The translations under genes and the position numbers were made by a program. 64,000 nt of DNA, from assembly GCF_010183535.1 (NCBI RefSeq), contig NC_071331.1, forward strand, positions 18,786,001 through 18,850,000, in the 5' to 3' direction. Below the pieces are notes generated by a model. That model saw only the letters and a program-made list of their open reading frames with translations, ran no database searches and was not told where the DNA came from. Each line of letters opens with the position of its first letter. Within the stretch, counting starts at the first letter, position 1. The stretch is from Caenorhabditis remanei (Eukaryota; Nematoda; Chromadorea; Rhabditida; Rhabditidae). Below are positions 55,191 to 64,000 of the stretch, piece by piece.

Positions 55191-56207
55191 CTGTTTCAAA
55201 TCAAATTTAAATCTCGTCTGTTTCAAATTTCTATATTCGAACCAGTCGCAACCATGTTAAATGCAGATTTTAAGAATCTCAGTTTCACACATAACCAAAG
55301 TCATAACCAATGTGGATTTTAACTATTGTTTCAGTTGATTTTGAAAAATTTTTGAAAAATTTCTAGTTCTCAATAATCGTAAAGTTTCTGATAGTTGATG
55401 ATAAAATTATTTCACAGAATGATTGAAATTAAAAAAAAAAGTCTACTGTTTCAGTGTGTGCCTTTACAAGTCTGTTAGTCTTATTCCAGTCACTTCACCT
55501 ATGTTTTGAAAACGTCTCATAATTCATCTGGATCAAAAAGTTTGCTGAATTGTCTTACAACGCCTCAAAGCTACAAATCCACTTATCTTATATATTTTTC
55601 AAATTGAAACCAGGGCAGGGGCAGACTGAAAAATTCTCTTATAAAACTGGCAAAACTTTTCCTACCAAACCTGCAAATTTTCAGCCAGGAAAGTCCTGAA
55701 TTGTTTCTTTTTCTTTATTTCAAAAATCAGCCTTCTTTCTCTTCTTTTCTGCAAAATATTGACCAATCTGATCTCTCAATGATCCCCTTTTCAGCACAGC
55801 ACTTGTGTTTTGAGTTCTAACATTTTACAGACAAGGAAAGAAATCAGAAAAAGATAATTAATGTTTGAGCTATTAGAATTATTGCTCAATTAGACAAATT
55901 GAGACTACGTGGGTTGTTGAAACAGAAAAATAATAACAGAGACTTGTTCTTTCAGGCGAATGATGTTGGATTTTAAGTTCGGGAGCTACAGTATTAGAAC
56001 GGCATGGTTCATACAACAGCGCTCTACCGAAACCGAAGAAAATAGTGTGCGAAATTGAGAGACTCGGAGAAAAAGAGACATTTTTCAAGGGAATTTCGGT
56101 GGAGCGCAGTTGTAAGAACTGTGATGAGATAATACTGCTTCGAAGTTTTCCTTATGAAACTTAAGTGGAACAGGAAACAAACACTCTCAAATATTTCTGC
56201 TGTTTCA
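55191..56207. promoter_or_regulatory. 21U-RNA promoter motif cluster
   Basis: CTGTTTCA plus strand at 55191, 55218, 55446, 56200; minus strand at 55918. The first two are only 27 bp apart. Confidence 0.5.
55993..56133. mobile_element. MITE, 140-bp family (copy 14)
   Basis: TATTAGAACGGCATGGTTCATACAAC at the left, AGTTGTAAGAACTGTGATGAGATAAT at the right. Confidence 0.85.
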
Positions 56208-56479
56208 AATGAATTACATTTTCAAATATTTCTGGATTGGAATGGTTGCGCTTTCTCTTTTTTACACGTTTGCTGTAAGTGTCCACTTCCAAAACGTTCT
56301 GATTTTGCAATATTTCAAAATCCCTGATTTCCAGTCTCTCCCCCTCCAAAAAAGTGAAAAAGTGACGAATACCTGGTGTGTCCCGTTTCCATAATTTCAG
56401 AACTCACCCCTCCTTCCCTTCCACTTTTCCACTTCAGATGACGTGTAACCTCGTCGTAATCTGATATCACTTCTCACTT

Positions 56480-56580
56480 TGTGCATATCCCTCCTCGGAC
56501 CCCCGGAGACAGGTGAAAAGAAAGGGGCGGAGCTTCGAGAGGAAAAGGGGGAGGGGCCTATATATAAAATGAGAATTTTC
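56480..56580 (+). promoter_or_regulatory. Promoter-like GC box and TATA sequence, no gene found
   Basis: GGGGCGGAGC near 56523 and TATATATAAAATG near 56560-56573 would make a plausible promoter, but no coding exon follows within 6 kb on this strand. A non-coding transcript is possible. Confidence 0.3.
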
Positions 56581-56979
56581 GTTGTTCCTGGAAAGAGGAG
56601 TTTTCAGTTTCGTTTTACAATTTTGTGATTAAGACAAATTACTTTTGATAAACTAAATAAATAATTAGAAGTTTTGGGAAACAGTAAAATTTATAAAAGT
56701 TTTATAAAGGAATAGCTGGAAGTGTGAAAAAAGCTAGTTTGTTTAACTACCTGAAAGATTGAATTCTGGAATCTTTAGTTTCCTGATTTCAGGATTTTGA
56801 AGAAAAACATCAAATGTTAAAGCGTACCCCATATAATATAGAAATAATTTGGAAACGGCGATCTTTTTAAAAATATATACAATAAAAGTATATTGTCTCT
56901 AATGATTAATGTTCCTTTCTTTTGAATTGTACCATTTGTTGTAACAGTAAATTCAGTTTGTTTCTTTTATAAGTAGAAC

Positions 56980-57188
56980 CACAGGGGTGCAAAACGCAAG
57001 GTCGCTTAAACGCGCTCCATCGCTCAGCGGTTGGCACGGTGCCAAAAACTAACTTGGCTGAGTGCCAAGTTCAAGTTTAGCGTGTGTTTGTCGTATCTTT
57101 CGATGAAAAACGCGACGCACACGCATCGCGACTCGGCCGGTAATTTCAAAACTTTTCGTTGCGGACCTTACGTCTCGCACCCCTGTGT
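56980..57188. mobile_element. MITE with CACAGGGGTGC ends
   Basis: CACAGGGGTGCAAAACG at the left, CGTCTCGCACCCCTGTG at the right: 11-bp terminal inverted repeats about 208 bp apart; the interior is GC-rich with CGCGACTCGGCCGG. Confidence 0.75.
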
Positions 57189-57542
57189 AGAACAAACATT
57201 GCGGTTTCAAAATTTCTTGACAAGTTAGGAAAACCATACGCTGGAGTAAGTTCGCGTTTATTGCAGACTATTTCTATTAATTACCTCAAATTTTCGAAAA
57301 ATAATACAGTTAAAAGTCGTCTTACAAGGGAACCTTTTTCATATCAGGGTTGAGAATTGGCTGAAACTTCGCACATATATACTTTCGACCCTGCTCTATC
57401 ACATGCCGTTCTCAAAAGCTGCGCAATACGGCTCGTTGGCGAGAAAATTGGGTCTGAAAATTTCTGAAAATCGCCGTGTCAAATTAAACGCGTGACGCCC
57501 CTTTCTTCATTCTCGCTTTCTCTATTAAAAATATGAACATCG

Positions 57543-57608
57543 GTGGTCCAGTGGTAGTGAGGGGGAGTCGGGGTAGGAAAGGTGTGGGTTCGTTCCCGGC
57601 CACGTCAA
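57543..57608 (+). pseudogene. tRNA-Gly-like sequence (left arm)
   Basis: ATCGGTGGTCCAGTGGTAGT matches the A-box half of tRNA-Gly, and GGGTTCGTTCCCGGCC its B box, at normal spacing. The acceptor stem and anticodon arm do not pair well, so this is a tRNA-derived pseudogene. Confidence 0.7.
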
Positions 57609-58076
57609 ATCTTTTTTTGCTTTTTTTATTATGAATTTTTAAGGTGCAATTATTGGGTCTGCATCGCGTTTTTTGAGATTTGAAGAGTGTAATACTGATT
57701 TTTATGAGAATAGAAAGAAATTAGGACCACAAAAACTTTTCGAGAACAAGGTTGTTTTGGAAAAACACAATTCGATGAAAGAGTGTCAAAAGAAAATTTC
57801 TTCAAAAAGCATGTCATTCATTATTTTTTCATGTCGAAAAGATACTGAACTCTTTTGAAAAAATTGTTTCTCCAAAGTTTTCAAATTAATGACCATCACT
57901 TGATGATCAAAAAGTGTGGAAATCTTCGAAAAATGTGTTTCGTTTTTGTGGTCCTAATTTCTTTCTATTCTCATAAAAATCAGTATTACACTCTTCAAAT
58001 CTCAAAAAACGCGATGCAGACCCAATAATTGCACCTTAAAAATTCATAATAAAAAAAGCAAAAAAAGATTTGACGT

Positions 58077-58142
58077 GGCCGGGAACGAACCCACACCTTT
58101 CCTACCCCGACTCCCCCTCACTACCACTGGACCACCGATGTT
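58077..58142 (-). pseudogene. tRNA-Gly-like sequence (right arm)
   Basis: Reverse-complement duplicate of 57543-57608 in the opposite arm of the foldback. Confidence 0.7.
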
Positions 58143-58484
58143 CATATTTTTAATAGAGAAAGCGAGAATGAAGAAAGGGGCGTCACGCGTTTAATTTGAC
58201 ACGGCGATTTTCAGAAATTTTCAGACCCAATTTTCTCGCCAACGAGCCGTATTGCGCAGCTTTTGAGAACGGCATGTGATAGAGCAGGGTCGAAAGTATA
58301 TATGTGCGAAGTTTCAGCCAATTCTCAACCCTGATATGAAAAAGGTTCCCTTGTTAATGCACAAACTTTATTAAGGGAACCGGGAGCTACAGTACTCCAT
58401 TTTTGAAATCTATGTAGGTTTTTTAATTGTTTTGTTTTTTTTTGTAAATCATGTTGTTGAAAAATGAATAGCAGAAGAATCACT

Positions 58485-59090
58485 GATTTAGACTGAACTA
58501 GACTTATTCTTAGAACATATTTGAAACAGTGGAATTATTTGAGTATCTGCTTAAAGGAGGACTGAAGTCATATTTTTTATTTCAGATTTTGATACTTCAG
58601 AAAATTCTGAGCAACTTTCATCGTTGGAACATGTGCTAAAAATCGCTCTAAACGCCCTAAATTCACGTTTTCCCTGCTGAAATTGAGCTTTCGTGGAAGA
58701 GTTTTCTCACGCGAATTTTTGATCCCAAAAAAGTAAAAAAAGAAGAAAAAACACGAAATTTTGTTGAAAAAAGCAAGAAAACGAAAAATCGAGAAATAAA
58801 AAGAAATAATTTTGTCCGAGAGGACTACACGGGAGCAAAAATTCGCGTGGGAAAACTCTTCCACCTACGCTCCTTTTGAGCCGGGAAAACGTGAATTTAG
58901 GGCGTTTAGAGCGATTTTTAGCACATGCTCCAACGATGAAAGTTGTTCAGAATTTACTGAAGTATCAGAATCTGAAAAAATATGACTTCAGTCCTCCTTT
59001 AATACATTGAATTTTCCTAACTATTCAAAATAATTCCACTGTTTCAAATATGTTTTAAGAGTAAGTCTAGTTCAGTTTGAATCAGTGGAT
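58485..59090. mobile_element. Foldback element with a 21U motif in each arm
   Basis: ACATATTTGAAACAGTGGAA on the left and TTCCACTGTTTCAAATATGT on the right are exact complements. Further inside, AAAGGAGGACTGAAGTCATA, GCTCTAAACGCCCTAAATTC and their complements continue the arms to a centre near 58780. Confidence 0.88.
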
Positions 59091-59784
59091 GTTCTCTCCG
59101 ATCTAATTTTTCACAAGCTGATTTACAAAAAAAAAACGAAATTTAAAATAAAAAGTTAAATGAAGTACTGTAGCTCACGATTCACTTAGAAATTTTTTTT
59201 AATTTTTTGAACATTAGAGGTGTTCAATAGATATCAAACGCAAGATTACTCAAGCGGTTGGTTTTCCCAACTTTTCAAGAAACTTTGAAACCGCGATGTT
59301 TGTTTTTATTTTAAACATTTCCGGTGTTGTCTACTGATTTAATCCGAACAGTTCTAGAATAAAATTCACCACGAAACAGTAGAATTTTGAAATAAAAATC
59401 ATTAATCTGAACAGTTTGAAAATGATTCTTGGAACTTTTGGACACGATTTTTCTTCTGAAAAAGTATGACTGTGAAGATTTCAGGCATGATGAGACCATA
59501 TTGAATTTCTAAAATCAAATTTTTATGATTTACTGATTCAAAAAATTGTCTTCCCTGACTCAAGTTTTAACTGCATCAGTATGTTTCATATTTCATCTTC
59601 ATCAAAAAATGCCCCAAAAATCAGGATCAAAGGTGCTGTTTTTTAGTCACTCTTCTGAATTTTTCTTTCTCCGAATTTCTGATGACGTGGACAACAGACA
59701 ACATGAAACAGGTGAAAGTTGGTATAAAAACCAAAGAAAGTTAGAAGGAGAACTCTTTTTGTGCTTGACTTTTGGAGTTGGGAA

Positions 59785-59903
59785 ATCTCAACCGCACTCT
59801 ACCGAAACCAAAGAAAATAGTGTGCAAAATTGAGAAATTCAGAGAAAAAGAGACAAGAGCATTTCGATGGAGCGCAGTTGTAAGAACTGTGACGAGCTAA
59901 TAG
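59785..59903. mobile_element. MITE, 140-bp family (copy 15, left end lost)
   Basis: Begins inside at CTCAACCGCACTCTACCG and ends GCAGTTGTAAGAACTGTGACGAGCTAAT. Confidence 0.8.
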
Positions 59904-61825
59904 ACAATGAATAGTTTCGAAATAGGTTGAAAGAAAATGTATTAGTGCTGAACATCCAGAAAAAACGTTTCAAATTTTTATGAAACAGTTATTATAAAAA
60001 GTTTTCCCCTCCGTTATTTTCCATTCTAATCTCTAAACCATAACCACTTCCTCATTGAACAGAAATAACAATTCAATTTCTAAAGTTATTTCGAAAATAG
60101 CTTCTCGATGTGTGTCCCCCCACCCCCAACCAACAACATTTCCATTCTTTTTTTCAATTACTAAAAATATATATTTACGTGAGAGAAATAAAAAGAGGGT
60201 GCAAAAAGTAGTAGTAGTCAGGACTTCCATTGTTTTCTTGTTTAGCTGCTGGACGATTATTTTGCAGCTATTGACTCATTTTCGAACTTAAAAATTTTTG
60301 GTTGTCAAAATAGAAGTTACAGTTTCAAGGAAACTTATTCAATTAGTTGCATGAATAGTATTTGTTCATTGTGGATTACTAGGTCCAACTTATAACAATA
60401 TTCCAAAGACTTACTGGCAACAGTATTTTTTTAACAGGTCAAGGCTATTAGGTTGTAAAGTGTCCGAACTCAAATGATTATAGGGAAATTATTCAAGGCG
60501 AGTGTGTTTGAAACTCTAAATGAGGTGACAGCATTTTTGAAAAAAGTTCTTTGAAACAGTAACATTATGTAAATTAGGAAAAAGAGGACGAGCTAACATT
60601 GAATTTTTGGACGCATTTTGGTTGCTTACACTGTTTGGAGAGTATCGATGTTGTCAATATTAGATCAATTTTTGATACAATTGAAACAGTGAATATGGTA
60701 AAACTATTGAAGTCACTAGAAATTTACAATCTATTTCCGATGAAGTAAGTTGTTTTTTGTAACCACGGGCGTAATAATACCATAATTTTGTGTAGAAAGT
60801 TTTCAGAATTATTGATTCAGTAAACTTTTTTGACTTTCCGGAGCAATCTGAGTTCTGAAAAGATTTCAGCTAAACTTGTCAGCGCCAAGAAAAATAATAG
60901 TGTTTCAAGAAAATCTTAATTTGAACTTGATATGAACTGCCATAATAACAATAGGTCAATTATTGAAATTTACAAGAGATTTGTTTGTTTTTTAGCAAGT
61001 TTTTCCGAATAACCGAATTTTTCGAGTGATATCTGGAAACCTTTACATTCTGCAGCCAATTCATCCAAGACCGCTCCGATTTTAATTTTTCTGATATCAA
61101 GTGATCACGCTACTGAAACTGCTAAAAAAGTACACTTCCGAAACAGTAAAATTGTAATTTCTCGGAAAGTCCACTCCTAATTTCCCAAGATCCTACATGT
61201 ATTTAACTGTTCAATATCTGAAACTCTCCCAGACTAAAATAAATATAATTTGTCTCATTTTATGGCTTCACTAAAGTTCGGAACTTCCCAAATCCTTCCC
61301 GAAATTTCCAAATTTCGTAACGAAGTCTTAATCCTTCCTTTCTCTCTAATCACCTGACATAAAAACACCAATCACGGAAGCAGAGGGTCTGCTTTCAGAC
61401 TTTTCTTGAAAGGTTTCAATCCAATTTCCATCGGATAATTTCGAAACTAAACGAATCATTTCAATTTCATCTACGTAGGTGACCTGGAAATGAAGCCCCT
61501 TCTGTTTCAAGTCCTCCCACTCAATTGGCTTGTTTTGATCTGCATTATATCATTTTTATTTTTGTTTTTGGATGTATATAAGAGTTTGAAAGAGAGGAGG
61601 AAGTTTATCTAGCATTTTTTCAAAAGTTACTGTTTCATAGAAATTTCAAAACAAAAATATCAAATTTCAATTTGATCACAACGCGCTTAGATGTTGTTGG
61701 TTTATTTTAACTAAACTAAAATCAACCAAATTTTAACTAAAAATTTGACCAAAAATTTTCTAAAAGTTACTGTTTCACAGAATTTTCAAAACAAAAAATT
61801 CCGATATTTAATTTGATTTTTCCGA

Positions 61826-62072
61826 AATCAAAATAAAAAATTGCCTTTTCGACTTGAAAAAGTATCTGAAACCAGGATTTTTTGAATTGAATGGTTGGAT
61901 AATGCTTTCAGAATAATTCTAAAACTGAAATTTTCTTACTTCTGACCTTGAGCTTTACGCTAAAAATTAAAGTAATAACGTTTTAGACCTGCAAATTTCT
62001 CAAATTTTTCGTTTCATGAGGGTAGATCAAAAATTTCCTTGCAGTTCTTACTCGGAGTCTGGGAGACTGTGC
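61826..62072. repeat. Solitary arm of the 12174-12963 foldback
   Basis: AAAAAATTGCCTTTTCGACTTG..CTGGGAGACTGTG closely follows 12715-12963, including TTCATGAGGGTAGATCAAAAA and TTCCTTGCAGTTCTT. Confidence 0.85.
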
Positions 62073-62931
62073 ACAGTGCTGTTAGGTGATTTATTTTTCT
62101 CCATCTTTTATATGTCTTTCAGAAATTTCCCTTTCCTTTCAAATTCAGTTAAATTTCCTTCTGTTTCAAAAGTTGTTTAATGGATGTTAACTGGTTTTGA
62201 CACTGCTCTAGAAATTTTCAATTTTTCAAACTTTTGAATTTTGTTTGGTAGGGAATTCAAAAATTTCACTGTTTCCAGAAAATCTCAAAACTAGTATTTT
62301 GGTTTTCACATCGCTGAAAGTTGGGTCCTCTGATTGTGTTTCCAAATATATTTTGAGTTCAACCACAATTTTTATTACTGTTTCAGTGTTTTTATTTGTT
62401 TTCAAGATGTATTATTCAAACCAATAGAATTGAAGAAAGCATACTTATTTGATTGAATCAAAATGATATAGGATTATTACTGTTTCAATTGGCATTTGTT
62501 ATAATTCGTCGTGTCGAACTAGGTTGTTAATTGGAGAAATTCGTTCATATTTTCTACATTTATGGTCCAGAATGCCTTAAACTTAATGAATTAATAGTTT
62601 CTAAGATTCCGATCCATTGCCTCAAAATTTTTTAAGAAAAAATTCACCTAAAGAAATACCGTAAATTCATTATTTGTCATCAGCTGCTTCCACTGAGATT
62701 AGTACTGTTTCAAACGGTTCCAATATTTTACACAATATTTTTTAGCAACATTACTCTCTTGCTACAATGCTTTACTAAAATCTTATTTTACTGTTTCATT
62801 CCCATTATCTGACACGCTCTTGAATTTTTCTTCTCAGTTCCGCTAATTTTGCATTATTTTCCCCTACCCTCATCAAATTCCATATTTTCAGGGTCCCCAG
62901 TTTTCTCCACACATCTCTTCTTCACCAGAAC

Positions 62932-63886
62932 ATGTCTTCTACCTCCTCCTCCTCATCTACTGTCTCATTCTTCTTCATCACACTGATTCTCGTGTCAGTA
63001 TGTACTGCAAATTTGGCCACAGGAAGGTAAGACTTTTTCTCTGTTTCAAAACTTTTCCATATATTTTAGTGAATTAGATCTTCTTAGTTTGTGGTGGAAT
63101 TCGCTACATAAAGTTGAAGTTTCAAAACAGTAAGTATTTTCACATTTTCAGAGCGTCGCTCCGCCCATCAGCTGGAAAACGGAGTGCAGCTGTTTTGGTG
63201 GGAAGAACACCTGCACACTACTATCAATTGGCAACTGCAAAGAGATTCGAGAATGGTTAGTCATAGAAAAAGGGGATTGAAGATTGGAAGGGTAGTCTGA
63301 AACAGTGGAATGAACCATTTATCAGCTCGGCACTGTTCTGACAACTGCGCTCCACCGAAATGTCCTTGAGGAATGTACCTTTTTCTCTGAGTCTCTCTAT
63401 TTCGCACACAATTTCTTTCGGTTTCTGTAGAGCGCGGTTGTGAGAAGCGTGGCGTGCTGATATGTTTCAAATGGGAACATAAATCTAAAATAGGGAGTAA
63501 TGTCCCTAATTGTTTTCAAGAGATTATAAACTGGGTTTGATTAATGATGTTACTGAAAATACACAGACTGAAAATGACTTCAACTGATCAAAAATGATTT
63601 TACTTGCATTGCACCATTTATTCCGCTTTATTTCAACTTTTAGTATTAACAACAAACTAGTTTTCTTCTGTTTCAAAAAAAAAGATATATTTATTGATTC
63701 TATCAAAAGATCAGTTTGTAGATGTTTGCAAAATCTCCATTTTCCATATAAAAATGAATTTCAGAACTAACATGCAACATGCACACAATGTCCATCCTGG
63801 ATGCCCGTTACCAACAACTTCAAGAGGAAATCGAAGAAATTATTGAGTTGATGGAGGCATGTCAGACGATTCGAGCAGTCAATTAA
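62932..63886 (+). CDS. Small secreted protein, possible neuropeptide-type precursor (106 aa)
   Basis: Exons 62932-63026, 63152-63255, 63765-63886, in phase, 106 aa. A Ser-rich start (MSSTSSSSSS) runs into a hydrophobic core (TVSFFFITLILVSVCTANLA) that forms a clear signal peptide cleaved near residue 28. The mature part has a GKR site after ASLRPSA and an AKR site after RTPAHYYQLAT, dibasic positions used in neuropeptide processing. The C-terminal 40 residues form an acidic amphipathic helix (LQEEIEEIIELMEA) between two Cys (LTC and EAC). I do not recognise the family; a peptide precursor is inferred from signal peptide plus KR sites only. Introns 1 and 2 contain three CTGTTTCA motifs and one MITE. 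Confidence 0.75.
63324..63463. mobile_element. MITE, 140-bp family (copy 16) in an intron
   Basis: AGCTCGGCACTGTTCTGACAACTG at the left, GGTTGTGAGAAGCGTGGCGTGCTGA at the right. Confidence 0.85.
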
Positions 63887-64000
63887 TTGTAATTAATACC
63901 GATGTAAAAAGATTCCAAGAAAATCCATGAGAGAGAAATCAAAAAGTACAAGGTTCATTTTGTGTCACAGTTTCATATTTTAAATGTCAATGAATAATTC

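Larger units (their letters stand above)
57324..58354. mobile_element. 1.03 kb near-perfect foldback with tRNA-like sequence in each arm
   Basis: AAGGGAACCTTTTTCATATC at the left and GATATGAAAAAGGTTCCCTT at the right. Arms of about 410 bp are nearly identical; the 210-bp centre is unique. Confidence 0.92.
58522..63675. promoter_or_regulatory. Main 21U-RNA promoter motif cluster
   Basis: CTGTTTCA plus strand: 59039, 61502, 61630, 61770, 62161, 62378, 62480, 62705, 62791, 63041, 63668. Minus strand: 58522, 59704, 59981, 60552, 60682, 63298. Seventeen motifs in 5.2 kb. Between 61502 and 63041 all nine are on the plus strand; between 59704 and 60682 all four are minus. Many read TTACTGTTTCA. For the motif at 61630, CAAT at 61668-61671 offers a YRNT start 41 nt downstream, but such short matches are common in AT-rich DNA. 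Each motif would drive one short transcript giving one 21U-RNA loaded on the Piwi protein PRG-1. Confidence 0.7.

Overview
The window reads as nuclear DNA of a Caenorhabditis nematode other than, or not assuredly, C. elegans. Introns are short with GT..TTTCAG borders, gene starts carry trans-splice-like acceptors, base composition is AT-rich, there is a classic major sperm protein gene, and the proteins match worm orthologues. hst-1, dic-1 and pole-2 lie together here; from memory their C. elegans counterparts are neighbours on chromosome IV (clone F08B4), so this is probably the chromosome IV equivalent.

Layout. 1-2.7 kb: no gene, one 1.9 kb foldback repeat. 3.4-7.0 kb: three paralogous secreted CAP/SCP-like genes, two of them divergent, sharing a promoter motif. 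7.1-10.3 kb: intergenic repeats. 10.3-15.9 kb (minus): hst-1, heparan sulfate N-deacetylase/N-sulfotransferase, 10 exons. 16.5-23.8 kb (plus): dic-1, Integrator subunit 6, 15 exons with repeat-filled introns. 24.0-24.9 kb (minus): unknown 201-aa protein. 26.4-30.8 kb: a major sperm protein gene flanked by two coiled-coil protein genes. 32.2-40.3 kb (minus): pole-2, DNA polymerase epsilon subunit B, 11 exons. 40.6-41.6 kb (minus): U1 snRNP protein C, arranged like the upstream gene of an operon with pole-2. 44.0-45.1 kb (plus): F-box/FBA_2 protein. 45.6-45.8 kb: a VDAC gene fragment. 46.2-48.0 kb: a nearly perfect 1.8 kb palindrome. 49-64 kb: almost no protein genes, many foldback elements, and a small secreted-protein gene at 62.9-63.9 kb.

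The most notable signal is the 8-mer CTGTTTCA, the core promoter motif of type I piRNA (21U-RNA) genes. By eye I count 52 copies on both strands, 34 of them in the last 14.5 kb, where about 0.6 would be expected from base composition. The gene-poor right end, and a second patch at 39.9-43.5 kb, therefore look like a 21U-RNA cluster, which fits the chromosome IV synteny. A 1.5 kb segment containing several of these motifs is duplicated at 42.4 and 49.2 kb.

Repeats are the other theme: at least 17 copies of one roughly 140-bp MITE, GC-rich GGCCCGG elements, purine-tract elements with GAGCTGTGCGGAA ends, nested insertions, and tRNA-like sequence inside a foldback. Exon models were built by hand from reading frame, splice sites and family similarity; phases are consistent throughout, but none was confirmed by a database search.
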